Shown: positions 11,734 through 19,217 of the stretch, in pieces
Numbering within the stretch: position 1 is the stretch's first letter
Layout of the letters: each line of letters opens with the position of its first letter
DNA from: a virus
Virus record (IMG/VR): IMGVR_UViG_3300017739_000004
Location: 38,949 to 102,948 of that record
Length of the DNA stretch: 64,000 nucleotides
Strand: one strand, 5' to 3'
Program-made: the position numbers and the translations under genes
The notes under the pieces: generated by a model
What the model was told of the DNA's origin: nothing
Seen by the model: only the letters and a program-made list of their open reading frames with translations
Databases searched by the model: none

Positions 11734-11940
11734 ATGATAACAGAACAAGGAAGTAAAAAAGAAATCTCTACGTTTATGAGAGGACCATTGAAGTCAGATT
11801 TATTTGAATCAAATGGAGTTTATGGATGTGATTATTACCGAGACGGAGTTTTGGTTTTAACAGAAATGTATGAAGGTAAAAGCAGACACTATGCACAAGC
11901 AGCTGCAGAGAATTACGTAGATGGAATTAAACAAGTTTAG
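11734..11940 (+). CDS. Hypothetical protein, 68 aa
   Basis: A 68-residue protein with a TAGGAG ribosome site before the ATG. The sequence suggests a small sheet plus a helix (GVYGCDYYRDGVLVLTEMY, then YAQAAAENYVDGIKQV). It is preceded by a 13-base palindrome (CGTCGTGACGACG, 11698-11710) in the short gap and followed directly by a hairpin terminator, so it ends this early transcription unit. The function is unknown. Confidence 0.75.
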   Translation: MITEQGSKKEISTFMRGPLKSDLFESNGVYGCDYYRDGVLVLTEMYEGKSRHYAQAAAENYVDGIKQV

Positions 11941-11942
11941 AA

Positions 11943-11994
11943 GGTTGACCGGAGTTTCCAACTCCTTATCATTAGCTTCGGTTAACCAATTTTT
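11943..11994 (+). terminator. Rho-independent terminator after early small genes
   Basis: Outer arms GGTTgACCG (11943-11951) and CGGTtAACC (11979-11987) enclose a perfect inner hairpin GGAGTT tcc AACTCC (11951-11965). AATTTTT follows. It sits 2 bases after the stop of the 68-residue gene and just before the ATG at 12001. Some read-through is likely, because no promoter is seen between it and the next gene. Confidence 0.7.
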
Positions 11995-12000
11995 ATATAT

Positions 12001-13143
12001 ATGAGTATGGCAAGAAAAAAGAAAAGAGGACCAACCTTAGAAGATAAGTATTTAGGACCAGAACCTAATTATGGACCACACAATAACGTTGGTGAAGGCG
12101 AAGAAAGACTTAAAGAATATCACAGAGGTGCATCTTGGTTTTATTATTACGAGAATAGAAAGAAAGCACACAATGCAATATTACACTATGCAAAGCACGA
12201 TTTAAAATTAACGAATAAAGAACTAGTTAATTTAAATAAAAATCCTGTATGGAAAATTAATCAAAAAAATTATAAACCAATTGCAATGTATCAAGCAGGC
12301 TGGGTTGGAGCTCCTTTAGATTTAGAAGCAGTTAATCAAAGATTACGTGATCTAGTGAAAAAAGGTGAGAAGATCAAACTACAAAAATTAAAAGAGAGTC
12401 CACCAAAGCCTGTCATTACACCACAAGAAAGAACAAGAAAAAAAGTTATAGAAACAATTTATATGGACTGGGACTCTACAATAGTAGAAGGTTGGTTTGA
12501 TGAAGATTATACACAAAAGTTTTCTGCCTATAATAGATTTAGAGGTTATGGATTAAAAAGTAATTCAATTAATATATTTAAAGCTTTATTAGAACAAGAG
12601 TATAATAATATACAAGAGGCTTATAATAGAACTTGCGAGCAATGTGTAGAAGCCTATTCACATATTACAAAAGGTAATAAAAGAAAAATATTAAAACAAT
12701 TTGAAGATGTATTTGCTGATTTAGAAAAATTAAGAACATCATTTAAATCAGCTCGTAAACCAAGAGCACATAAACCAAAAACATCAGACAAACAAGTTGA
12801 AAGATTACAATACATGGAAGAAAGTATTGATGATAAACTTGTTTCAATTAATCCTGTACTCATACCAAGAAGTCATAAGCTTTTTGTTTATAATACAAAA
12901 CAAAGAAGATTATTTGAATACAAGACTGAATCAGCTCATGGATTTGAAGTGAGTGGTACAACAATTAAAAATTTTGATGACGAAAGTAGAGTTGCACTTT
13001 TACGCAAACCAGAAGAGATATTACCACAAATTTTAAATAAAACAGAAAAACAAATTGAAAAGGTTTGGAGTAATATCACAACAAAAATAAATAAACCTAC
13101 AGGCAGAATCAACTCAGACTGTATTTTATTAAGGGTAATATGA
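12001..13143 (+). CDS. Conserved T4-like phage protein, function unknown, 380 aa
   Basis: A 380-residue basic protein; a second ATG at 12007 could also be the start. It opens with a basic tail (MARKKKRGPTLEDKYLGPEP), then YYYENRKKAHNAILHY. The middle and end are helical and charged, with a short motif ETIYMDWDSTIVEGWFDED around residue 150 and strand-like FVYNTKQRRLFEYKTES later. It has no signal peptide or membrane segment. It lies directly upstream of and overlaps gene 33, in the replication/transcription block, and proteins of this type recur at this place in marine T4-like phages as I recall them. No function is assigned. Confidence 0.8.
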   Translation: MSMARKKKRGPTLEDKYLGPEPNYGPHNNVGEGEERLKEYHRGASWFYYYENRKKAHNAILHYAKHDLKLTNKELVNLNKNPVWKINQKNYKPIAMYQAGWVGAPLDLEAVNQRLRDLVKKGEKIKLQKLKESPPKPVITPQERTRKKVIETIYMDWDSTIVEGWFDEDYTQKFSAYNRFRGYGLKSNSINIFKALLEQEYNNIQEAYNRTCEQCVEAYSHITKGNKRKILKQFEDVFADLEKLRTSFKSARKPRAHKPKTSDKQVERLQYMEESIDDKLVSINPVLIPRSHKLFVYNTKQRRLFEYKTESAHGFEVSGTTIKNFDDESRVALLRKPEEILPQILNKTEKQIEKVWSNITTKINKPTGRINSDCILLRVI

Positions 13144-13382
13144 CAGAAATAATTGAAGAAAAAATAATGACTAAAAAAAGATTTTCACTTGCAGTTGAGA
13201 GTTTAGTATCTAGTCATAAAATGAATTATATAGATGCAGCTGCGCATGTAGTTCAAGAAAGAGGATTAGATTACAGGTCTATGAAAAGACTTATGACAGA
13301 TTCTCTAAAAGCAAAAATAGAAGCAGAAGCTAAAAGCTTAAATTTATTAAGAGTAAAAAAAACTAATAAATTACCAGTATGA
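13140..13382 (+). CDS. 33: gp33-like late transcription coactivator
   Basis: 80 residues. T4 gp33 bridges RNA polymerase and the gp45 sliding clamp and, with gp55, allows transcription from TATAAATA promoters. The match is seen across the helical core: FSLAVESLVSSHKMNYIDAA corresponds to the T4 part with EKMVEEFGMSYLEA, and KIEAEAKSLNLLRVKKTN to T4 KIQSEAIDENLLRP. It is shorter than T4 gp33 at its N-terminus. Position also fits, as T4 has 33, 59 and 32 in this order. The ATG overlaps the stop before it. Its presence agrees with the many TATAAATA boxes in this window. Confidence 0.82.
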   Translation: MTEIIEEKIMTKKRFSLAVESLVSSHKMNYIDAAAHVVQERGLDYRSMKRLMTDSLKAKIEAEAKSLNLLRVKKTNKLPV

Positions 13383-13552
13383 CAATCTGGAACAATACTA
13401 AAGATTGGGAAAAGACTTCCAATGAATGGGTTGCAACCATGCACAAATCAAGACTTAAAAAAGAAAAAAAAGCTATGTGTAATCACGATGATTTTGGCTG
13501 GTGTGAGAATTGTTTAACAACTGAAGATGGTGAGAAATTAGAACCAGTATGA
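13379..13552 (+). CDS. Small protein with Cys/His zinc-knuckle-like motif, 57 aa
   Basis: A 57-residue frame linked to both neighbours by ATGA overlaps. The N-terminal half is Trp-rich (MTIWNNTKDWEKTSNEW), then a basic helix, then CNHDDFGWCENC, in which three Cys and one His could bind zinc. It lies between genes 33 and 59, where T4 has no such gene. It may be a replication or transcription accessory factor; this is inference from position. The tight overlaps make it very likely to be translated. Confidence 0.72.
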   Translation: MTIWNNTKDWEKTSNEWVATMHKSRLKKEKKAMCNHDDFGWCENCLTTEDGEKLEPV

Positions 13553-14142
13553 AAGACCCTTTTGATTCTTACAAATTATATAATTCGTTAAAATTACATT
13601 TTGAAACTGATAATTATGATGCGATTAAATATAATTTTAAAACTTCAGTTAAACCTACTTCTTTCTTTAAAAGAAAAGATAAATATTTTTTTGCAAAGTT
13701 AGCAAATACATACGATGATCTCTTAGATTTCTATGTTGCTAATTTCAAAAATGATGTTAAGTATGTCGGTGATATGCTTAACGAACATGGCGAACGATAT
13801 TATCGTGAGCATAAAAAGGTATGTGAAAGTTTAACATATACTTTTGAAAATGATATAAATAAATTATACGAAAGTAATTCTGATTTTAATGCTTTATTAG
13901 AAGCAAAAGATAATGAACATCCTTTCGTAATAACTTATTGGCTTCAAGATGAAATACACTTAGAAACTGTAGTAATCTTGGATGCAATAACCGGGTTTAT
14001 AAATCGTGAGAATAAAAAGATTTCTGAAACAATTATTTGGCCAGATATCTTTAGAAAGATTACGAAATATAAACCTTTCGTAAAGTTCGATAAAACTAAA
14101 TGTGTAAATATTTTGAAAAAGACCTTTACAAAGACACAGTAA
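13549..14142 (+). CDS. 59: gp59-like loader of gp41 DNA helicase
   Basis: 197 residues, close to T4 gp59 (217). It shows the family start (SYKLYNSLKLHFETDNYDAI then YNFKTSV) and the KRKDKYFFAKLANTYDDL segment equivalent to the T4 RRDKYFFQKLSEKY stretch, and continues all-helical to the basic end. T4 gp59 binds fork DNA and gp32 and loads the gp41 helicase during recombination-dependent replication. Placement just before gene 32 matches T4. The ATG overlaps the previous stop. A promoter for gene 32 begins in its last codons. Confidence 0.88.
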   Translation: MKDPFDSYKLYNSLKLHFETDNYDAIKYNFKTSVKPTSFFKRKDKYFFAKLANTYDDLLDFYVANFKNDVKYVGDMLNEHGERYYREHKKVCESLTYTFENDINKLYESNSDFNALLEAKDNEHPFVITYWLQDEIHLETVVILDAITGFINRENKKISETIIWPDIFRKITKYKPFVKFDKTKCVNILKKTFTKTQ

Positions 14143-14153
14143 TGTGTTATAAT
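14125..14153 (+). promoter_or_regulatory. Sigma70-like promoter for gene 32
   Basis: TTTACA (14125-14130), a 17-base spacer ending TGTGT and a perfect TATAAT (14148-14153). It lies 58 bases ahead of the gp32 ATG at 14211, which has GGAGA upstream. The TGTGTTATAATATAA context is nearly the same as at 11191. Confidence 0.82.
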
Positions 14154-14210
14154 ATAAGTATATTTTGTTATGTATAAAGTGGATAATTCAGTAATATATG
14201 GAGAAATAAA

Positions 14211-15116
14211 ATGTCGTTAGATAATTTAAAGAGTATGCGAGGCTCATCAATAGATAAACTCGTTAAGGCAGCAGAAGCTGTATCCACAAGTAAACCAGAA
14301 ACTACTTCTTATGAAGATACTAGATTCTGGAAACCTACTAGAGATAAAGCAGGAAACGGATATGCCGTGATTAGATTCTTACCTGCCAAAGAAGGCGAAG
14401 ACCTTCCTTGGGTGAGATATTGGGACCATGGCTTTAAGGGACCTACTGGACTATGGTATATAGAAAACTCATTAACCTCTATTGGTCAACAAGACCCAGT
14501 ATCAGAAGCTAATTCTGTTTTATGGAATACAGGTAGAGACGAGGATAAAGCTTTAGCTAGAGAAAGAAAGAGAAGATTACATTACGTAAGTAATATTCTT
14601 GTTATTTCTGATCCAGATAATCCACAAAATGAAGGGAAAGTTTTCCTTTATAAGTTTGGTAAGAAAATATTTGATAAGATCATGGATGTTATGCAACCAC
14701 AATTTGCAGATGAAACACCTATTAACCCTTATGATTTTTGGGAAGGTGCCGATTTTAAAATTAAGATCAGAAAGGTCGAAGGTTGGGTAAACTATGATAA
14801 ATCAGAATTCAGTAAAGCATCTGCTTTATTTGAAAGTGATGAAGCAAGATTGCAAGAGACATACGATCAATTGCATGCCTTATCAGAATTTACTGATGCC
14901 GCAAACTATAAATCTTATGATGAACTTAAGGCTAAGTTTAATAGAGTACTAGGAATTGATGCGGGTGTAGCAATGGATGCACCAGTTATGGAATCTGCAG
15001 AACCAGCTTCTCAACCAGCAGTTGATAATTCACCTGTAATTGATACACCAACAGACGATGGTGGATCGGAAGAAGAAGATACACTTAGTTATTTTGCTAA
15101 ATTAGCGAATGAATAG
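14211..15116 (+). CDS. 32: gp32-like single-stranded DNA binding protein
   Basis: 301 residues, matching T4 gp32 (301). The order is a basic N-terminal cooperativity region, a core with RFWKPTRDKAGNGYAVIRF, DHGFKGPTGLWYIE, NILVISDPDNPQNEGKVF and KFGKKIFDKI, and a flexible acidic C-terminal tail ending GGSEEEDTLSYFAKLANE. The tail in T4 binds replication partners. The zinc-binding cysteines of T4 gp32 are missing: the segment after WYIE reads NSLTSIGQQDPVSEANSVLW with no Cys or His. This is, to my memory, also the case in other marine T4-like gp32. It has its own promoter and a strong terminator, so it is a monocistronic, highly expressed gene. Confidence 0.95.
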   Translation: MSLDNLKSMRGSSIDKLVKAAEAVSTSKPETTSYEDTRFWKPTRDKAGNGYAVIRFLPAKEGEDLPWVRYWDHGFKGPTGLWYIENSLTSIGQQDPVSEANSVLWNTGRDEDKALARERKRRLHYVSNILVISDPDNPQNEGKVFLYKFGKKIFDKIMDVMQPQFADETPINPYDFWEGADFKIKIRKVEGWVNYDKSEFSKASALFESDEARLQETYDQLHALSEFTDAANYKSYDELKAKFNRVLGIDAGVAMDAPVMESAEPASQPAVDNSPVIDTPTDDGGSEEEDTLSYFAKLANE

Positions 15117-15167
15117 TAGTCTCGTAAGAGGCCAGGCTTCGTAGCTATAGATACGGGAGTCGAAAGC

Positions 15168-15191
15168 AGGGACCTTCGGGTCCCTTTTTTT
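15168..15191 (+). terminator. Strong rho-independent terminator (UUCG loop)
   Basis: A perfect 7-base stem AGGGACC / GGTCCCT (15168-15174, 15179-15185) closed by the TTCG tetraloop, followed by TTTTTTT. It ends the gp32 message. The 51 bases before it (15117-15167) can also fold (GCTTCGTAGC hairpin, CTCGTA with TACGGGAG). The T-run overlaps the stop codon of the convergent tape-measure gene. Confidence 0.95.
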
Positions 15192-17271
15192 AATCTGATG
15201 AAACAGCTGAATTAGATGTTTGTTGACCTTCTGGATTAATACCGACTGATGCAATTGTTGGACCGACACTTGTATTAGCATTAGAAATATTATTAATTAC
15301 AACATTTCCTGTTGCACCACCATTACCTAATGCAAATAACTCTGGTCCACTATTAATTGTAGGTAAAATTAAATTATTAGATTCATCATTGACTCTTTCC
15401 ATAGAATCGGCAAGTTCATTAAACACTATAGCAAGATTTTGTAAAGGTGCTATTCTATCTACACCATCACCTAATACATTATCAAAAAGTAATCCTTCAT
15501 TAACAATTGTTTCACCACTTAATAATCTTACACCATCTGAAAATTTGGCTAGACTTTCTACTGCATCATCTGATATTTTAAAATCTTTATCAAGATCAAG
15601 TCTACTAAAAACTGCAAAGGCTCTTCCAAGTTCTTCCATACCTTCTGCACCAGCTTTAAGTTCAGGTCCTTTATCAGCAACTTCCATTGCTATATCTAAT
15701 GGTGATTTTTTAGAACCTGTAAAAAATTCTAAAACACTTGAACCAAAATTAGATAGTGCACTACTAAAAGCTTCAGAACCAAAATATGAAATTCCATTAC
15801 CGACTTTGCGTAGAGCATAGTTAAGATCGTCTGAATCTTGTTTAATATCTCTTCCCTCACCAATTGATAATAAGGTAGTCACTTTACTTTTAATATCTTC
15901 AGCAAAATTACCTTCTTTAGACATAAAGTTTGCTAAACCAGAACCAACTCCTGCAACAGCTGTACCTATTCCAAATACAGCCAAACCAGCTCCAATACCT
16001 GACATTGCTAAAAAGAATTTTCCACTTTCACCAATAAAAGTATCGCCATCGGCTTCGACCGCATCTTTTATAGATAACAATATTAAAACATTATCTTTAA
16101 TTTGTTGTGCAAATAATTCTCCAGTTCCTGTAAATCTTGCAACACCTTCGGCAACTCCTGAGCCAGCACCTGCAACTGCAGCACCTGCACCAAATATAGC
16201 TAAGCCAGTTCCAATACCACTCATGGCTAAGAAAAACGCTCCACTATCAAATAACATATCAATATTACCACCTAATGAATCTTTAATTGATAATAATATT
16301 AGTACATTATCTTTTATACTTTGGGCAAACTGAGTATCTGAACTAAATTTATTAATACCTTCTGCAGCTCCTACTCCTGCTGAACCAACAGTTGCTCCAG
16401 CTCCAAAGACTGCAAGACCTGCAGCTAATCCTGTCATAGCTGCGGGGAAGAAGGCACTATCTATTAAGAACTCAAGATTACCACCTGCATCATCTGCAAT
16501 AGATAATAATGTCAATACATTTTGTTTTATACTCTCACTATCTAAACCTATAAATTTATCAGCTGCGCCCGCGGCCGCGGAACCAACTCCAAATACACCA
16601 AGACCGATTCCTAAACCAGCTAATACTGCTGTCAGAACTCCACCTTCTGCATAGAATGAAAGTAATGAACCTTCGCCATCAGCTGATGGTACTATAGCCA
16701 TAATCTCTTGTATATTATTTGCAACTTTAGCTCCATCTACGCCTTGAAATTCTTTCATTGCTTTTGCAGATGCAAATAATGCTATACCTAAACCTGCTGC
16801 AGCTATACCTGCTCCAGCTAAAGCTCCACCAAGTTTACCAATCATTGACCCACGGCTTTTAGCTTCTGTAGCTTGTACTTTACTTGCTTTACTTGTTTCT
16901 TCAGCTACCTTAGAATCTTTTTCTAGTAATTTTAATTTTTCTTGATCGTCTTGTTCTTTTTGAAATTGATTTTCAGCTTGATCTTGTTTTTGTGATTTAA
17001 ATATATTAGCTATAGAATTTAATATATCTGTTTGAGGTGCAGATTGTTCTGCAAAACCTTTTAAGGCTACTTGTTGTTCTAATATTGCGGTTTGAGTATT
17101 TTCTTTTGCAGGCTTTTCTTTACCAAATATATTTTTACTAGAAAAAACATCTGTTAAATCTTTTAAAGCTTTTTTACGATTTTTATTTGGATCATCGTCA
17201 CCGCCACCGCCGCCACTACCTCCGGCACCAGCACCAGTTTGTCCAAACAATTGGTTAAAATCTTCTGCCAT
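15190..17271 (-). CDS. Tape-measure candidate (gp29 position)
   Basis: 693 residues. It has a Gly-rich start, a charged coiled-coil part (about 40-140), then at about 145-470 a run of five Gly/Ala-rich hydrophobic segments, four of which belong to repeats of the form SGIGTGLAIFGAGAAVAG followed by NVLILLSIKD. The C-terminal half is helical and polar with a Asn/Ser/Thr-rich end. Tape-measure proteins fill the tail tube, fix its length and insert into the host membrane; length (T4 gp29 is 590), hydrophobic repeats, and position right after the gp26 frameshift gene and a small gene support this. I see no sequence match to T4 gp29 itself, so the identity is by architecture and synteny. Confidence 0.68.
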   Translation of the reverse strand: MAEDFNQLFGQTGAGAGGSGGGGGDDDPNKNRKKALKDLTDVFSSKNIFGKEKPAKENTQTAILEQQVALKGFAEQSAPQTDILNSIANIFKSQKQDQAENQFQKEQDDQEKLKLLEKDSKVAEETSKASKVQATEAKSRGSMIGKLGGALAGAGIAAAGLGIALFASAKAMKEFQGVDGAKVANNIQEIMAIVPSADGEGSLLSFYAEGGVLTAVLAGLGIGLGVFGVGSAAAGAADKFIGLDSESIKQNVLTLLSIADDAGGNLEFLIDSAFFPAAMTGLAAGLAVFGAGATVGSAGVGAAEGINKFSSDTQFAQSIKDNVLILLSIKDSLGGNIDMLFDSGAFFLAMSGIGTGLAIFGAGAAVAGAGSGVAEGVARFTGTGELFAQQIKDNVLILLSIKDAVEADGDTFIGESGKFFLAMSGIGAGLAVFGIGTAVAGVGSGLANFMSKEGNFAEDIKSKVTTLLSIGEGRDIKQDSDDLNYALRKVGNGISYFGSEAFSSALSNFGSSVLEFFTGSKKSPLDIAMEVADKGPELKAGAEGMEELGRAFAVFSRLDLDKDFKISDDAVESLAKFSDGVRLLSGETIVNEGLLFDNVLGDGVDRIAPLQNLAIVFNELADSMERVNDESNNLILPTINSGPELFALGNGGATGNVVINNISNANTSVGPTIASVGINPEGQQTSNSAVSSD

Positions 17272-17280
17272 TTATTTTAC

Positions 17281-17655
17281 CTATTTGCCACCAAATGCTT
17301 TTCCAGCCTCGCTTATACCAAATGCACCTAATGTCACTACGACAAATGATGTATAAATTGTATCACTAATTACTAAATCAACTCCTTGGAAAGCTGTGAT
17401 TAAATCACATATTCCAAATACTGTCATTAAAGTAAAAGAGATAAAACCAATAATTGATTTTTCATTGACATCATTATCATCTAAAAATAAATCCATAAAT
17501 TTACGTTTAGGTGGTGCTAATTGTTTACGAGCTGCTTCAGCTTCAGCTTTCATTTCTTTAATAGTATCTTCGGACTGATCGAGTTTATCGATCAAAGCCA
17601 TATACTTATCTAAGTCTATTTCTACTTCATTTCTGCTATTATCTTGTTCAGTCAT
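17281..17655 (-). CDS. Small two-TM protein in tail operon
   Basis: 124 residues: a charged N-terminal coiled coil (KYMALIDKLDQSEDTIKEMK), a Pro/Lys linker (APPKRKFMDLFLDD), then two membrane helices at about 69-87 and 98-117 with a short loop and a basic end (GISEAGKAFGGK). It starts 2 bases before the frameshift extension stop and ends 10 bases before the tape-measure gene. Two helices with a charged tail resembles class II holins, but the gene lies among tail assembly genes, so a structural or tape-associated role is as likely. The function is unknown. Confidence 0.72.
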   Translation of the reverse strand: MTEQDNSRNEVEIDLDKYMALIDKLDQSEDTIKEMKAEAEAARKQLAPPKRKFMDLFLDDNDVNEKSIIGFISFTLMTVFGICDLITAFQGVDLVISDTIYTSFVVVTLGAFGISEAGKAFGGK

Positions 17656-17656
17656 T

Positions 17657-18543
17657 CTATCTTCCTTGTTGTCTTATTCTTTCATTTTCCTGTTCTATAT
17701 GAGCCCTGAGCATCGCAGTATATACCTCCCTCTCCCATGGCATCATATCATTTAGTTCTTCCAAACTATAGTTATGATGTTGCATCATCGCAAAGTTTGA
17801 CTGATAATGGTTTACCAGCGTATCATGCGAGAGGCCTACGTAAAAAAACTTTGAAGCCCTTTTAACCCTATTGTATTTTCATGCTGACAATTAGTGCAAC
17901 AAAATGTGTCTTCGTAAGACATTGCTGGTACGTTTGTAAAAAAATCTTGAATCATTTTAAATTGTTCTGATCCAAATGATTCTACAAAGTCTACCAAATC
18001 TTCTTTTGTTTCTTCGTCTGCATTATATACGTTGTCGTCATCAAATATAGTATCGACACTTGCAACTACTAAATCCATTAAACCTTGAACGGTATCTAGT
18101 TTGTTTAAATCAATATTTTCTAAACTATCCATTGTTGGATATCTTAAAGTCATTCCAATCTTTTTTTGTTGATCTAACATAAAAGTTTTTTCTACATCAA
18201 GATTGCTAACTTTAATATCATCAATATTAATTTCAATGTCATTCATAGTTTCACATTCTTCACATTTCATTCCGATTTTTATTTTCTCACCTACAGATTT
18301 AGCTCGTAGATTTAAAAATAAAAACTCTATATCAAAAGATGTTAATTTACCAACATCTTTAATATCGCAACAACTCATAATTAAATTTCTTACTGCTTGT
18401 TGGATTTGCATAGCATCCTTAGATTCTAATGCTACTAACAAGACTTTTTCTTCCCTTACTAAGTAAGGTCTCATACTAATTTTTTCTCCAGTTGATGGTA
18501 ATTCAACCATATACTGAGGAACACTCAATTTTGGTAAAGCCAT
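17657..18543 (-). CDS. gp26 plus extension by -1 frameshift (fusion product)
   Basis: Reading gp26 to the heptamer T TTT TTT (17848 down to 17842), one -1 slip avoids the TAG at 17838-17836 and continues for 61 codons to a TAG at 17659-17657, giving about 296 residues. The extension starts YVGLSHDTLVNHYQ and includes NYSLEELNDMMPWEREVYTA, which is clearly protein-like and has no good start of its own (ATG ATG only in its middle). This is the gpG/gpGT plan used by tail assembly chaperones just upstream of the tape-measure gene in many tailed phages, and that is where it lies here. T4 has separate genes 26 and 51; the extension may correspond to gp51, which is inference. Confidence 0.7.
17836..18543 (-). 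CDS. 26: gp26-like baseplate hub/tail assembly protein
   Basis: 235 residues. The start SVPQYMVELPSTGEKISMRP with LVREEKVLLVALESKD is typical of the T4 gp26 family of marine phages, which acts in assembly of the baseplate hub. Two CxxC pairs (CEEC at 94-97, CTNC at 216-219) probably form a zinc ribbon; a second half (SFDIEFLFLNLRAKSVGEKI) joins them. AGGAGA lies before the ATG. The gene ends QSFFT with the slippery heptamer on the last codons, so most ribosomes should make this form and some the longer fusion. It follows the gp19-family gene in the same operon. Confidence 0.82.
   Translation of the reverse strand: MALPKLSVPQYMVELPSTGEKISMRPYLVREEKVLLVALESKDAMQIQQAVRNLIMSCCDIKDVGKLTSFDIEFLFLNLRAKSVGEKIKIGMKCEECETMNDIEINIDDIKVSNLDVEKTFMLDQQKKIGMTLRYPTMDSLENIDLNKLDTVQGLMDLVVASVDTIFDDDNVYNADEETKEDLVDFVESFGSEQFKMIQDFFTNVPAMSYEDTFCCTNCQHENTIGLKGLQSFFT
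17842..17848 (-). promoter_or_regulatory. -1 frameshift slippery site T TTT TTT
   Basis: On the - strand the last gp26 codons read AGT TTT TTT ACG TAG. The heptamer T TTT TTT fits X XXY YYZ in the zero frame, and the zero-frame stop follows one codon later. After a -1 slip the frame is open for 61 codons. The downstream stimulatory structure was not worked out. Confidence 0.7.
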
Positions 18544-18568
18544 TATTTTCTTCTCCTATATAATAATA

Positions 18569-19216
18569 TTATCCAATTAGAGATTTAGGAAAACCCGCTC
18601 CGATAGCTGATACACTACTAGCAATGGTATCTTCCGGTACATATCTATCATAAGACATTGTCACCTCTATTTTGCTTTCTCCATTTGGTGCTTGCGTTAA
18701 TTGCATAGCGCCAATTCCAACTGGGAAAGCATCAATTAATTTCACGCCATAAACCACATCATTTTCTTGGTTCAGTTGTTGTATCACAACATCACAAGTA
18801 TAATCATTTTTATAACCTAAGGCATAACCTTCAGAACTTACAATCATTTGCGCCCAGTCATCAAACATTCTTTTTATATAAAAATCGTTTGTGACTAAAA
18901 AGCTAAATGATACATCAGCATCTGTATAACCTTGCACTCTCTTTTCAGGATATCGTGCAGTGTAATCAAATTGTTTTGTTTGAATTGCTTTAGATGGCAA
19001 TGATGTAGACTCACATAATAATGATAGTGTTCTTGGATCACTTAATAATTGATTTTTATTAAAAGTGCCTCTTACTAAACTACCAAGTATTGCATCAATG
19101 TCTATATTAATTAAAGCTTGAGATGGTGGTGTAAAGAGTACATTAAATCTATTAGTACGACCTATGCCACCTCTATTATTAATTTCTGCTTTTAAATCGT
19201 CTATTGAGCCTGCCAT
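18569..19216 (-). CDS. gp19-family tail-tube-like protein (gp54-like candidate)
   Basis: 215 residues with the T4 gp19 family pattern: NRFNVLFTPPSQ at the start, CESTSLPSKAIQTKQF, then DVSFSFLVTNDFYIKRMFDD and a C-terminal KIEVTMSYDRYVP. The true tail tube (gp19) normally follows gp18, which starts at the right edge of this window, so this copy is more likely the tube initiator (gp54 role) or a second tube protein. It lies between a conserved virion protein and gp26 in the - strand operon. Family call is good; the exact role is inferred from position. Confidence 0.78.
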   Translation of the reverse strand: MAGSIDDLKAEINNRGGIGRTNRFNVLFTPPSQALINIDIDAILGSLVRGTFNKNQLLSDPRTLSLLCESTSLPSKAIQTKQFDYTARYPEKRVQGYTDADVSFSFLVTNDFYIKRMFDDWAQMIVSSEGYALGYKNDYTCDVVIQQLNQENDVVYGVKLIDAFPVGIGAMQLTQAPNGESKIEVTMSYDRYVPEDTIASSVSAIGAGFPKSLIG

Positions 19217-19217
19217 T

